Shown: positions 25,621 to 34,584, counted from the first letter of the stretch. The stretch is 64,000 bases of DNA from Glutamicibacter uratoxydans (GCF_006539925.1 NZ_BJNY01000001.1:298530-362529); one strand, 5' to 3'. Notes: generated by a model not told the origin, from the sequence alone. Translations and numbers: made by a program.

Positions 25621-26672
25621 GTCCTGAAACCCAGATACCGCTGATGCAGCGCCGCACCGAGTCGATCGGTTGGCGCTGCATCTGCATTCCAAGGACCGGC
25701 AGCCCGGCCTTGGCGCAGCCAGAAGGCTTTGACCATTCCGTTGCTGCCAGGGCCGATCTGTGAGCGCACAGCATCATCGGCCACGGGGCTCCGGTCGGCA
25801 TAGGACAGGTAGTACTCGTCGAAGGGCCCGAGCAGCCGCAACGGCAGCTGCCCCAGACTGTGCTGTTTCTGCGCCTCCCAGAGTTCCGTCTGGCTGGCGG
25901 CGGCGTAGAGCTCTTCGCCACGTTCGTTGTGCGCCGCGGCGGCGAGCTGGTCTCCCAGCTGGGCAATTGCCTGCCGAATGCTGGTCAGCGTCTGCCCGGT
26001 GTACCACGCGATGTCCCTGGCGCTGGCGGGAGCATGCCCGCCCAGATAGCGCATGACCAATTCTTGGATCGGATAGGCCACCGTGCGCGGGTGCTTGATC
26101 CAGGCATCTGCCAGCACAAAGTTCTGCGCGCTGAGCCCGGATGCCGCAGGGACCGGGCCTAGGCACATCAAGCCGTCCAGTACTGCCGCCATGAGCAGAT
26201 GGTAGCCGCGCTGGGCTTCGACGTTGACCCCGTGATCCGCAAGCTGCCGCAGCAGTTCGCTCCGGCTCGCGCAGCCGTGCTCCTGCAGGTGCTCGCCGAT
26301 GATTTTTTCGGCGCGGCCACTATCTGTGGCGGTGATGCCCAGCTTTCCGCGCTGGGAAGCCAGGGCTGCCACGGTGCGTTCCCGTGTCGCGGCGATCAGC
26401 CAATGGAAGTCTTCTGCCGCGCAGATATGCAGTGTCCCGCGCATCGTCCATGCTCGGACGATGGCGCCTGCGTTGAATTCGGCGTCAACCTCAGCACGAG
26501 TGCATTGCTTAGAGGCCCGCTGCGCCACCGCGTACCTCCCGGCGGCAAGGTCTTGGGACTGGACTGCCAGCATCCTGCTGACGGCGGCGCTGATGGTTCC
26601 TGCCGGTTCTATCAGCAGCTGGCTGCGCATCCGCCACTGCAGCAGCCCGGACACCTCGTTGCGGCTCGTCAT
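25617..26672 (-). CDS. Winged-helix DNA-binding protein of the HTH_42 (AlkZ/YcaQ-like) family
   Basis: A 351-residue protein with the HTH_42 architecture: tandem winged helices. A QSQ motif at 38-40 (AVQSQDLAAGRYA) lies where AlkZ-type DNA glycosylases carry their catalytic Q-x-Q. R-A-W-T-M-R-G-T-L-H (about 73-82) and DEYYLSY near the C-terminus are also typical. AlkZ/YcaQ enzymes unhook interstrand crosslinks or remove bulky alkylated bases; a DNA-repair or self-resistance role is likely, but the middle Ser differs from the aliphatic residue in characterised enzymes. The stop overlaps that of def. The unknown paralogue pair lies just upstream on the same strand (12-bp gap), so the three may be one operon. 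Confidence 0.82.
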   Translation of the reverse strand: MTSRNEVSGLLQWRMRSQLLIEPAGTISAAVSRMLAVQSQDLAAGRYAVAQRASKQCTRAEVDAEFNAGAIVRAWTMRGTLHICAAEDFHWLIAATRERTVAALASQRGKLGITATDSGRAEKIIGEHLQEHGCASRSELLRQLADHGVNVEAQRGYHLLMAAVLDGLMCLGPVPAASGLSAQNFVLADAWIKHPRTVAYPIQELVMRYLGGHAPASARDIAWYTGQTLTSIRQAIAQLGDQLAAAAHNERGEELYAAASQTELWEAQKQHSLGQLPLRLLGPFDEYYLSYADRSPVADDAVRSQIGPGSNGMVKAFWLRQGRAAGPWNADAAPTDRLGAALHQRYLGFRT

Positions 26673-26684
26673 CCCCGCCCCCTG

Positions 26685-27266
26685 CTATTCGGAGGCCAGC
26701 CATTGGCGCAGCGCACGCTCAAGCCATTCCTGCCGGCCGAGCACCTGGGCTGAAACCACCAGGCACCGCCGGTTGACCTTGAATTGGTAGAACCCTTCCA
26801 AGGGAAGGACGTACACCGTCTCCAGCCCGGCATCGAAGGCCTGGTCCATCACGGCGCCCAGTGATCGCCAATTGACCAGCCGGCGCTGGGACAAGACCTG
26901 GTCATACCATTGTTCGAAGGCCGCCATGTTGACCGCTTCTTCCGGGGAACCGGAGGGCCACAGCCAAGGGGTAGGTTCCCCGTCGGCCATCGCCTGTGAA
27001 AATGGCTCACTCTTCTGGTTCGTCCCCGGCACGGCGGCCGCTTCGCCGCTGCTGGCAGACCAAGCCTGGAGCCACAGCCTTCTCCACATCGCGCTCAGCG
27101 CATGGACGTGTTCTTCAGCGGCGGGAAGGAGCTGTTCCGGGCCCGGCGCTGGGTGAAGAGCGGGCAGCTGGATATCGTTGGCCAGCGATTTGATTTCCCG
27201 CACGTACAGCAGGAGGAACATCGGATAGTCGACGTCATTGACAACAATGCCGCGGTGCATACTCAT
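26685..27266 (-). CDS. Protein of unknown function, tandem paralogue A
   Basis: A 193-residue soluble protein, not recognised. It is paralogous to the upstream neighbour: both share P-x3-L-x-LLY-x-R, A-x-DI-x-LP-x-L-x-P-x-P, three spaced Trp (W-x3-W-x3-W), VPGT, a middle W/Y region and a C-terminal block GL-x3-x-LP followed by an amphipathic helix. ATG 27266 overlaps the upstream stop as ATGA, so translation is coupled. There is no signal peptide or membrane segment. Downstream lies the AlkZ-like gene after 12 bp, making a possible three-gene unit. Confidence 0.65.
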   Translation of the reverse strand: MSMHRGIVVNDVDYPMFLLLYVREIKSLANDIQLPALHPAPGPEQLLPAAEEHVHALSAMWRRLWLQAWSASSGEAAAVPGTNQKSEPFSQAMADGEPTPWLWPSGSPEEAVNMAAFEQWYDQVLSQRRLVNWRSLGAVMDQAFDAGLETVYVLPLEGFYQFKVNRRCLVVSAQVLGRQEWLERALRQWLASE

Positions 27267-27838
27267 AGCGGCTTGTCCTTGATCCACTGCGCCAAGGCGG
27301 TGCGGAACTGCTGCGCGTCATCCAGTGTGCCCAAGGTGGTCACCAGGTGGCCCTCGCCTAGGCGCAGGGAAATCTGTCCCTGCCATGGCAGTGCTGTCAC
27401 GTGCTTGAGTCCGCGTTCCCAGGCGGCGATGATCACCGGCTCGACCTGCTCGTGATGTGCGGCCTGCAGCAGCTGCCGGCCAGAAGATTCGTGGATGTGC
27501 TGTTCCCAGCCTTCGAAGGCCTCCTGGTCGAACCCGGAGACGCCGAATTCAGCCCGCCAGAATTCGGGGTATCTTCCGGTGCCGCTGCCGGTAGACAGGA
27601 TGGCAGTGCCGGGCACCCGGAATTGGCCAGCGACCTGTGCGTTCCATACCTGTTTCCACTTCTTTTTCCACCGCACTTCCCAGAGGAACTTCTCAGGGTC
27701 GCAGGGAAGTTTCGAGGCCCCGGTCTGGGGCAGCGGATCCAACCCGGGCAGTGCAATGTCCGCGGCGATGCCCCACGCCCTGCGCAGGTACAGCAGCTCA
27801 AGAATGTGGTGTGGCAGCCCATCGAGCTGAAGAGACAT
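27263..27838 (-). CDS. Protein of unknown function, tandem paralogue B
   Basis: A 191-residue protein paralogous to the gene that follows (see conserved P-x-LLY-x-R, ADI-LP-L-P-P, W-repeat and VPGT pattern). It is richer in Trp and Lys in its first third (EVRWKKKWKQVW). The start is taken as ATG 27838 (MSLQLDG); an in-frame ATG at 27886 would add 16 residues, and neither has a clear ribosome site. It appears to be the promoter-proximal gene of the AlkZ-like unit. Function unknown. Confidence 0.6.
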   Translation of the reverse strand: MSLQLDGLPHHILELLYLRRAWGIAADIALPGLDPLPQTGASKLPCDPEKFLWEVRWKKKWKQVWNAQVAGQFRVPGTAILSTGSGTGRYPEFWRAEFGVSGFDQEAFEGWEQHIHESSGRQLLQAAHHEQVEPVIIAAWERGLKHVTALPWQGQISLRLGEGHLVTTLGTLDDAQQFRTALAQWIKDKPL

Positions 27839-27973
27839 CGATTGCGGCCATGACGACGGATGAATTGAACCTTCCGGAATTCTCATTGGCCGCCCCGCCT
27901 TCGCCTCGCACCGTTACAGCTTGTTGTGGCCGAGTATTCCATCACTATCAACCCGCTGACAAGGGGGTGCTTA

Positions 27974-28013
27974 AAGCGATGGACCCCAACCTTGCGGTTG
28001 GGGTCCTTCGCTT
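27974..28013 (-). terminator. Terminator of the GAPDH gene
   Basis: An 11-bp GC-rich inner stem (27981-27991 with 27996-28006) with flanking AAAGCGA/TCGCTTT arms that can extend pairing; on the minus strand the last arm ends in CGCTTT. Confidence 0.8.
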
Positions 28014-28029
28014 TGGCTCTAGCGAACGC

Positions 28030-29487
28030 TTAGGCGTTGACAGCCTCGGCCTTCAGTGCTGGAACAGCTGCTGGGTGGGTGCCGGCGATGGTTTCGATCA
28101 CGCGGACTACCTGGCAGGAGTAGCCGAACTCGTTGTCGTACCAAACGTAGACGACGGCGTTCTTGCCGGAAACGATGGTGGCAAGACCATCGACGATGCC
28201 GGCGCGGCGCGAGCCGACGAAGTCGGTGGAGACAACCTCAGGCGAATCGATGTAGTCGATCTGCTTGTGCAGGCTGGAGGTCAGCGAGGTCTCGCGCAGG
28301 AAGTCGTTCAGCTCTTCCTTGGTGGTCTCGTTCTCCAGGTTCAGGTTCAAGATCGCCATGGAGACATCCGGGGTTGGTACGCGGATGGCGTTGCCGGTCA
28401 GCTTGCCAGCGAACTCCGGAAGGGCCTTGGCAACAGCCTTGGCAGCACCGGTCTCGGTGAGCACCATGTTCAGCGCCGCCGAACGGCCGCGGCGCTCGCC
28501 CTTGTGGAAGTTGTCGATCAGGTTCTGATCGTTGGTGAACGAGTGAACGGTCTCAACATGGCCGTGGGAAACGCCGAACTTGTCGTTCAGGGCCTTCAGG
28601 ACCGGGGTAATGGCGTTGGTGGTGCAAGATGCTGCGGAGAGGATCTTGTCATCTGCGGTGATCCAGGAATCGTTGATGCCGTGGACGATGTTCTTCAGGT
28701 CGCCCTTGCCCGGTGCGGTCAGCAGAACGCGGGAAACGCCCTTGGCTTCGAGGTGCTTGGACAGGCCAGCCTCGTCGCGCCAGATGCCGGTGTTGTCAAC
28801 GACAATCGCGTTGTCGATGCCGAATTCGGTGTAGTCGACGGTGGATGGGTCGTTCGAGTAGATGACCTGGATCAGGGTGCCATTGGCGAGGATGGTGTTG
28901 TTTTCCTCGTCAACGGTGATCGAGCCGTCGAATTTGCCGTGCACCGAGTCGCGGCGCAGCAGCGAAGCGCGCTTGACCAGGTCGTTGGCTGCGCCCTTAC
29001 GGACGACGATGGCACGCAGGCGCAGGCCGTAGCCGCCGCGCTCGATGAGGATGCGGGCCAGCAGGCGGCCGATGCGGCCAAAGCCGTAGAGGACGACGTC
29101 CTGTGGCTCAGCGTCGGTGGCGCCAGCCTGGCCGACCTTTTCGCCCAGCTCAGCTGCGACGAACTCCTTCAGGTCTGCAGCGCCGGATTCGACGAACTTC
29201 TTGTTCAGTCGACCCAGGTCAACAGAAACAGAACCGACGTTCAGCTCTTCGACAACGTCCAGAATTGCCTTGGTGGCGTTCAGATCCAGCTCGGCACCTT
29301 CGATGCGGCGCACAATGCGGTGTGCCTTGATGATGTCGATAGCGGACTGGTTGATCAGCTTGCGGCCGTAGATCGAGGTCACCACGTTGTTCTTGCGGTT
29401 AAGACGTCCGATCTGTGGAATCATGGCCTCGGCGAGCTCTTCGCGCCCGCTCCATTCTTCCTGGGCAACGACAGACTGCTGGGTCAC
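28030..29487 (-). CDS. Glyceraldehyde-3-phosphate dehydrogenase with N-terminal extension
   Basis: A 485-residue GAPDH. About 125 N-terminal residues, mainly helical, precede the Rossmann motif GFGRIGR (135-141); the catalytic Cys288 lies in SCTTN and the C-terminal WYDNEFGYS block is present. This long form resembles GapB of Corynebacterium (about 480 residues), which works in the gluconeogenic, NADP-linked direction; that assignment is inference, and no short GapA is in the window. GTG 29487 has AAGGA 6 nt upstream; an in-frame start at 29571 has no such site. A CRP/GlxR-like half-palindromic site lies about 160 bp upstream, and RNase P RNA lies beyond. Confidence 0.9.
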   Translation of the reverse strand: MTQQSVVAQEEWSGREELAEAMIPQIGRLNRKNNVVTSIYGRKLINQSAIDIIKAHRIVRRIEGAELDLNATKAILDVVEELNVGSVSVDLGRLNKKFVESGAADLKEFVAAELGEKVGQAGATDAEPQDVVLYGFGRIGRLLARILIERGGYGLRLRAIVVRKGAANDLVKRASLLRRDSVHGKFDGSITVDEENNTILANGTLIQVIYSNDPSTVDYTEFGIDNAIVVDNTGIWRDEAGLSKHLEAKGVSRVLLTAPGKGDLKNIVHGINDSWITADDKILSAASCTTNAITPVLKALNDKFGVSHGHVETVHSFTNDQNLIDNFHKGERRGRSAALNMVLTETGAAKAVAKALPEFAGKLTGNAIRVPTPDVSMAILNLNLENETTKEELNDFLRETSLTSSLHKQIDYIDSPEVVSTDFVGSRRAGIVDGLATIVSGKNAVVYVWYDNEFGYSCQVVRVIETIAGTHPAAVPALKAEAVNA

Positions 29488-29644
29488 AGAGAATCCTTCC
29501 AATTCAGCCGGCTCGCAGATCCATGAAGCCGGTTGGCACCGAGAGAAGCACCATTGCTTTTGCGGTGGCACGGGGTAGCAGGATCATCCCCGTAAGTACG
29601 TCTTCTATTCTAGTCGGTGCTGTGATTTTACGGAGAGCGATTAT

Positions 29645-29660
29645 TGTGAATCATCTCACC
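29645..29660. promoter_or_regulatory. CRP/GlxR-like binding site
   Basis: TGTGA-N6-TCACC at 29645-29660, one base off the TGTGA-N6-TCACA consensus. It lies 158 bp upstream of the GAPDH start and 15 bp beyond the mapped 3' end of RNase P RNA. Confidence 0.45.
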
Positions 29661-29674
29661 GTGACAATGTGATG

Positions 29675-30031
29675 AATGGGATGGCCGATACGCCGGGTTT
29701 TGTCCCGTCCAAGACGGTGACGGTCATCTATCTACGACTGCCGTTGCCGACAGCCTCTAGCGGTCCACCCGACTGCTGGGGCGAACAGCCCTCATGACGC
29801 AGTCTGTCTGACCTTGCTCCGAGTGGGGTTTACCTAGCCATCCTGGTCACCCAGGATGCTGGTGGTCTCTTACACCACCCTTTCACCCTTACCAGGAAGC
29901 CTGGCGGTTTACTTTCTGTGGCACTAGCCTGCGGGTTACCCCGAGTGGGCGTTACCCACCACCCAGTTCTGTGGAGCCCGGACGTTCCTCGGGACAATTA
30001 CTTGCCACGCGACCGTCTAGCCATCCCATTC
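29675..30031 (-). ncRNA. rnpB: RNase P RNA
   Basis: Catalytic RNA of RNase P, which trims tRNA 5' leaders. On the minus strand it begins with a GAATGGGATGGC arm, soon followed by GAGGAACGTCCGGGCTCC (CR I), contains CTAGGTAAACCCCAC near the 3' half (CR V region), and ends with the complementary GGCCATCCCATTC arm closing helix P1. It is bacterial type A by layout. Ends are set from the P1 pairing and may be off by a few bases. No T-run was assigned. Confidence 0.93.
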
Positions 30032-30086
30032 GCTTCCATTCTAATGCGTTGACAGGCGGTACCGCGCACACCGCGTGCAGGGTCGC

Positions 30087-31514
30087 TCACATCTTCGGCG
30101 GGTAGAAGTAGTCTTCCAGCAGCCGCAGCCAGATTTCACTGATCGTCGGATAAGCCGGCACCGCATGCCACAGGCGCTGCAGCGGCACTTGGCCCACGAT
30201 GGCAATGGTGGCCGCATGCAGCAGCTCAGCCGCGTCCTGCCCCACGAAGGTTGCGCCGAGAAGCACCGAACGCGAGGTGTCCACTACCAGGCAAGCCCGG
30301 CCCGCATAGCAATCGGCGTGCAGGCTGGCTCCAGCCACGGCTCCCAGATCGTGTTCGACCACCACAACATCGAAGCCATGGTCCTTTGCCTGCGTGGAGG
30401 TCAGGCCCACCGCGGCAACCTGCGGGTCGCTGAACACCACACGCGGCACGGCAACATGGTCCGCGCTGGCCACGGCTGCGGACCATGACGCGGTGTCCGC
30501 GGCTCCGCCGTTCAGCCGTGCCGCGATCGCAGCGGCCGCGGCCCTGGCCTGGTATTTGCCTTGGTGGGTGAGCAGGCTGCGGGAGTTCGCATCGCCCACC
30601 GCATACAGCCAGTCGGTGCCGGGCACCAGCAGCGTATCGTCGACCTGGCGCAGCAACTCCGGATCCATCCCAAGCGCTTCGAGACCCAGATCGGCAGTGT
30701 TTGCGCGGCGGCCGGTGGCCACCAGGATTTGCTCCGCGTGCAGCACCTGCCCGTCGGCGAGCGCTGCTTGGACGATCCCCTGTTTGTCCCGGTCCACTCT
30801 CACCGGCGTCGTATCGAGGTGTACCTGGACGCCATGGGAGCGCAGCGATTCGGCCACCAGCTGCCCGGCAAAAGGTTCTTCTGCGCTCAGCAGCTTTCCT
30901 CGGGCGAGAATCGTAACCGTGGATGGGAGGGAGGCATAGGCTGCTGCCATTTCAACGCCTGCCACGCCGCCTCCGATGATGATCAGCCGCGGCGGCGCTT
31001 GCTGGGCCGAGGTGGCGTCGCGGGTATCCCAGGGTTGGGCTTCTGCCAGGCCCGGGATCGGCGGAAGCACCGGTCGTGAGCCGGTGGCGACGACGATGGC
31101 CCGGGCCGTGTGGACCGCGCCGGCAATGCTGACCTTGCCAGGCCCTGCCAGTCGTCCGTACCCGCGCAGCAGGGTGATGCCGGCAGAGCGGAGCCACTCT
31201 ACTTGGCCGGCGTCCTTCCAGCCGCTGGTGAAGTAGTCGCGCCGTGTGAACACTGCTGCGGCGTCGATGGCTCCGGTGGCTGCCTGCTGTGCACCGGGCA
31301 CCCGGCGCGCGGCGTCCAACACCTGACCGCTGCGCAGCAGCGCCTTGGAGGGCATGCAGGCCCAGTAGGAGCATTCTCCGCCCACCAATTCTGATTCCAC
31401 GATGGCGGCGCTCAGGCCTGCGCGGACGCAGTAGTCGGCGACGTTTTCCCCAGCCGGCCCGGCGCCCAGCACGATCACGTCAAAGTCGGTGTTTTCAGGA
31501 TCTGGATTCGGCAT
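30087..31514 (-). CDS. FAD-dependent pyridine nucleotide-disulfide oxidoreductase
   Basis: A 475-residue flavoprotein of the dihydrolipoamide dehydrogenase/mercuric reductase type. FAD motif GAGPAG (17-22), redox-active Cys48-x4-Cys53 in GGECSYWACMPSK, NAD(P) motif IIIGGGVAG (about 176-184), and a C-terminal dimer-interface HAVPAYPTISE whose His-Glu pair is kept but with extra residues compared with HxHPTxSE. The substrate is unknown; the Trp in the Cys motif and the altered tail argue against a canonical E3 subunit. ATG 31514 has AGGAG 5 nt upstream. The gene is divergent from yaaA. Confidence 0.88.
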   Translation of the reverse strand: MPNPDPENTDFDVIVLGAGPAGENVADYCVRAGLSAAIVESELVGGECSYWACMPSKALLRSGQVLDAARRVPGAQQAATGAIDAAAVFTRRDYFTSGWKDAGQVEWLRSAGITLLRGYGRLAGPGKVSIAGAVHTARAIVVATGSRPVLPPIPGLAEAQPWDTRDATSAQQAPPRLIIIGGGVAGVEMAAAYASLPSTVTILARGKLLSAEEPFAGQLVAESLRSHGVQVHLDTTPVRVDRDKQGIVQAALADGQVLHAEQILVATGRRANTADLGLEALGMDPELLRQVDDTLLVPGTDWLYAVGDANSRSLLTHQGKYQARAAAAAIAARLNGGAADTASWSAAVASADHVAVPRVVFSDPQVAAVGLTSTQAKDHGFDVVVVEHDLGAVAGASLHADCYAGRACLVVDTSRSVLLGATFVGQDAAELLHAATIAIVGQVPLQRLWHAVPAYPTISEIWLRLLEDYFYPPKM

Positions 31515-31657
31515 CTGCACTCCTAGGCTCAGTGGTTTCTTCGGTACTCGAACCTGCCTTCAGCGTAGTGAGCCGGATGCCGCTGGTACAGGGGCAGGCT
31601 GCCTCTGGCAGGTGTTCTTCGGCTAAAGTCGCAGGGCCGGAAGATATGCTTGAAGGC

Positions 31658-32461
31658 GTGCTTATTTTGCTGCCCCCATCAGAAGGTAAAACCGCCCACG
31701 CCCATGGTGCGCCGTTTGACATCAATGCGCTGGGCTTTGCGCAGCTGAGCGAGGACCGCCAATTGGTCTTGGAATCGCTGGCGGAAATCTCCGCCCGCCC
31801 GGACGCCATGGAGCTGCTGGGCGTCGGCGCTTCCCTGGCCCAAGAAGTCAGCCGAAATATTTCTCTGCACACCGAGCCTGCGGCCCAGGCCCATGATGTC
31901 TACTCGGGCGTCCTCTTCGAAGCCTTAGGTTATTCATCCCTGGACGCCGCCGCCCAGCAGCGCGCGGATGACAGCGTCATTGTCATCTCTGCGCTGTGGG
32001 GAGCTGTGCGCTTCTGCGATCGCATTCCGCCGTACCGTTTGTCCATGTCGGTGAAGCTTGAACCGCTGGGAAAGCTGGCCAGCTGGTGGAAAAAGCGCCT
32101 GACTCCAGTACTGGATGAGGCCGCCGGAGACCAGCTGATCATCGATGCCCGGTCGAGCACCTATGCTGCCGCCTATAAGCCGAAGAACGGCAACACCGTA
32201 GCGGTCAATGTCTTCCAGCTGCGCAACGGCGTTCCTAAGGTCGTGTCCCATTTCGCCAAGCACACCCGCGGGGAGGTGGCCCGATTCCTGCTGCAGCAGG
32301 ACACGGAGCCTGCTTCGCCGCAGGAGCTGCTTGATCTGGTCAGCACGCGCTGGGATGCCAGCCTGGTCCAGGACAAGAAGGGCACGGCACTGAACATCCT
32401 GCTGCCCGAGGACCACAAGTTCACGACGGTGAACAAGTCACAGGTGGACACAGCCGCCTAG
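31658..32461 (+). CDS. yaaA: YaaA family peroxide-stress protein
   Basis: A 267-residue cytoplasmic protein of the UPF0246/YaaA family, which in E. coli limits free iron during hydrogen peroxide stress and has a DNA-binding fold. The family's starting motif M-L-I-L-L-P-P-S-E-G-K begins at GTG 31658; an in-frame ATG at 31646 is possible but adds four residues before the conserved start. Other family features: YSGVLFEALGY, ALWGAVRFCDRIPPYRLSM, and NVFQLRNG. It ends at a bidirectional terminator with the VOC gene. Confidence 0.9.
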   Translation: MLILLPPSEGKTAHAHGAPFDINALGFAQLSEDRQLVLESLAEISARPDAMELLGVGASLAQEVSRNISLHTEPAAQAHDVYSGVLFEALGYSSLDAAAQQRADDSVIVISALWGAVRFCDRIPPYRLSMSVKLEPLGKLASWWKKRLTPVLDEAAGDQLIIDARSSTYAAAYKPKNGNTVAVNVFQLRNGVPKVVSHFAKHTRGEVARFLLQQDTEPASPQELLDLVSTRWDASLVQDKKGTALNILLPEDHKFTTVNKSQVDTAA

Positions 32462-32472
32462 GACCGGATGGC

Positions 32473-32518
32473 AAAGCACGCCCTGCTCCGGGATTTTTCC
32501 CAGAGCATGGCGTGCTTT
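32473..32518. terminator. Bidirectional terminator between yaaA and VOC gene
   Basis: A 10-bp perfect outer stem (32473-32482 with 32509-32518, AAAGCACGCC arm) with a nested GCTC/GAGC stem; T or A residues flank both sides. Confidence 0.8.
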
Positions 32519-32524
32519 CTAGTT

Positions 32525-32917
32525 CTACTGCTTGTCGTCCCGTGCCACCAGTTCGATTTCAAATCCCGAAGGATCTGCAAGATAGGCGGCATAGTGCTGC
32601 GCTCCCCCGGCGAATGGATGCAGCTGGGGGAAGAGCAGTTCAAAGCCCCGCTGCACCGCCTGCCCCGCCAGGTGCTCGACGTCTTCCCGGCTGCCAGCGG
32701 TGAAGGCCAGGTGGTTCAAGCCCGGCCGGCAGCGTTCATGGCGCGCTGGAAGAACATCCGGGCCGGATTCGAGCACGATGTAGAAGTCGGCGCACCGGTA
32801 GCTGGTGCCCTGCGGCCACGTCGAGTCGATCTCGAAGCCCAGCTGTGTCAGCAGCCAGCCCAGGGTCGAGGTGCTGGCGGCCAGATCGGCGACCCATAGT
32901 TCAATGTGGTGGAGCAT
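32525..32917 (-). CDS. VOC family (glyoxalase-like) metalloprotein
   Basis: A 130-residue protein with the beta-alpha-beta-beta-beta repeats of the vicinal oxygen chelate fold: LHHIELWV at the N-terminus, LNHLAFT in the middle and YAAYLADPSGFEIELV at the end. His and Glu in these places are the usual metal ligands. Substrate unknown; the family includes dioxygenases and antibiotic-binding proteins. ATG 32917 is preferred, with AGG about 5 nt before it; GTG 32923 is possible. It follows the NIF3 gene by 12 bp and is probably cotranscribed. Confidence 0.83.
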   Translation of the reverse strand: MLHHIELWVADLAASTSTLGWLLTQLGFEIDSTWPQGTSYRCADFYIVLESGPDVLPARHERCRPGLNHLAFTAGSREDVEHLAGQAVQRGFELLFPQLHPFAGGAQHYAAYLADPSGFEIELVARDDKQ

Positions 32918-32929
32918 GCGCACCTGCCG

Positions 32930-33883
32930 CTATGGGGTGAGGACGAAATCCCACGGGTCGGAATTCACCTGGGACACCTCGACCTGCACCTCATGCCCCA
33001 AATCGCGCAGCACGTTCTCCAAGGCCTTGGCGCCGGCAGACAGCCAGACCCATTCCGAGGCGAAATGCGAGACGTCGATCAGGTAGGGGAAGCCTCCATT
33101 GGCCGCTTCCTTCGCTTCGCTGGCCGGGTGGTGGCGCAGATCGGCAGTCACATAGACGTCAGCCTGGTGGCTTCGCACCGAGTCGAAGAGGGAGTCGCCT
33201 GCTCCCCCGCACAATGCCACCTTGCGCACCAGTCCGTGCTTGTCGCCTGCCACGCGCACCCCGCCGGCCACTGCGGGCAGAACGGTGAAGACCCTTTGGG
33301 CAAAGTCTTCAAGCTTCATCGGCTTCTCAAGGAACCCGACTCGGCCCAGTCCCTCTTCGGGCAGGCCGTCCTTGGATTCAACCAGCGGAACACAGTCCTT
33401 GAGCCCGAAGGCGTCGGCGAGCGCATCGTTGACACCGCCGATGGCACTGTCGGCATTGGTGTGGGCCGTGAGCAGTGCGGTGCCGGTTTCAATCAGCCGG
33501 TGGATCGCTTCGCCCTTGAAATTCGTGGTTGCCACCTGCGTCACTCCGCGCAGCAGCAGCGGGTGATGCGTGATCAGCAGATCAGCGTCGCGGGAAATCG
33601 CGTCTTCTATCACTTCGAGCGTCGGGTCGACGGCGAAGATTATCTTCTTGATTTCCTGACCCGTGCGGCCTGTCACCAGTCCGACGGCATCCCAGTCTTC
33701 GGCCAAGGACTTTGGCCAGAGTTCCTCCGCTGCTTCGAGCACGTTGCCTAATGTGGCAGCAGTCTGCGTCGAGTCCTCAACAAGTGGCTCGGCAACGGGG
33801 TCGCCGACCGGCTTGAGCGCAGCAGGTTCCGCAGAAGACTGCGTCTTCTGTAGATCTTGCGAGTTATTTGCCTTGCTCTGCAT
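32930..33883 (-). CDS. NIF3-like dinuclear metal centre protein
   Basis: A 317-residue NIF3/YbgI family protein of uncertain biochemical role, found in nearly all bacteria and often labelled GTP cyclohydrolase 1 type 2. The metal-binding motifs THHPLLLRG (about 105-113) and AHTNADSA (about 140) are present, and the C-terminal DVSHFASEW and H-E block complete the site. The first ~40 residues are a low-complexity Ser/Gln/Pro extension. TAGTCT ends 6 nt before the ATG, so the mRNA may be leaderless. Divergent from msrA. Confidence 0.88.
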   Translation of the reverse strand: MQSKANNSQDLQKTQSSAEPAALKPVGDPVAEPLVEDSTQTAATLGNVLEAAEELWPKSLAEDWDAVGLVTGRTGQEIKKIIFAVDPTLEVIEDAISRDADLLITHHPLLLRGVTQVATTNFKGEAIHRLIETGTALLTAHTNADSAIGGVNDALADAFGLKDCVPLVESKDGLPEEGLGRVGFLEKPMKLEDFAQRVFTVLPAVAGGVRVAGDKHGLVRKVALCGGAGDSLFDSVRSHQADVYVTADLRHHPASEAKEAANGGFPYLIDVSHFASEWVWLSAGAKALENVLRDLGHEVQVEVSQVNSDPWDFVLTP

Positions 33884-33939
33884 ACTCCAAGACTACGTGC
33901 TGGCTGTGTCTATGGAACAGAATGCAACGCCGCAACGTT

Positions 33940-34542
33940 ATGAACACTGTGAGTACTCTCAGCATTCAATCCCCGCATCATTTCACCCCGTCATTGGACG
34001 TCGACGGGAAGCAGCTGACCACGTTCGTCTTGGCGGGCGGCTGCTTCTGGTGCCTGGACGCCGTCTACCAGCGCACTAAGGGCGTCGCCGCGGTGATTTC
34101 CGGCTATATCGGCGGGCACACCAAGGATCCGAACTACCGGGAGGTCTGCACCGGTACGACCGGCCATGCGGAAGCGACCACCGTCATCTTCGACCAGGAC
34201 GTTGTTCCCGCAGAGGTCATTTTGGACATGTTCTTCACGGTGCACGATCCGACGACGCTCAACCGCCAGGGATACGACGTGGGCACCCAGTATCGTTCGG
34301 CAATGTTCCCGCTCGATGAGCACCAGCGTGAGCAGTTCACCGCGGCCTTGGAAAAGTTCGGCGCAATATATCCCAATCCGCTGGTGACGACAATTGAGGA
34401 GTCGAAAGATTTCTACCCAGCAGAGCAAATACATCAGGATTATTACTCTGAGAACCCAGATGTCGGTTATTGCCGCGTCATCATCGACCCAAAGCTCGCA
34501 AAGATCAGGAAATATTACGCTGAATGGCTAAACGAGGGCTGA
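33940..34542 (+). CDS. msrA: Peptide methionine-S-sulfoxide reductase MsrA
   Basis: Repairs methionine-S-sulfoxide in proteins using thioredoxin. GGCFWC carries the nucleophile Cys35 (and Cys38); GYIGG, EVCTGTTGHAEA and GTQYRS are the other substrate-pocket motifs. The C-terminus has a further Cys in GYCRV that could resolve the disulfide. 200 residues from ATG 33940; in-frame ATG 33922 is a possible alternative and neither has a strong ribosome site. Divergent from NIF3. Confidence 0.94.
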   Translation: MNTVSTLSIQSPHHFTPSLDVDGKQLTTFVLAGGCFWCLDAVYQRTKGVAAVISGYIGGHTKDPNYREVCTGTTGHAEATTVIFDQDVVPAEVILDMFFTVHDPTTLNRQGYDVGTQYRSAMFPLDEHQREQFTAALEKFGAIYPNPLVTTIEESKDFYPAEQIHQDYYSENPDVGYCRVIIDPKLAKIRKYYAEWLNEG

Positions 34543-34584
34543 GCCCGAATTCCGGATACTAGGGTTAGATACGAACCAATCGGA

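Noticed and set aside
27637..29526. A 629-codon plus-strand open frame opposite the GAPDH gene
   Set aside because: Antisense shadow of a strongly conserved gene; composition is not protein-like and the start lies inside another gene.
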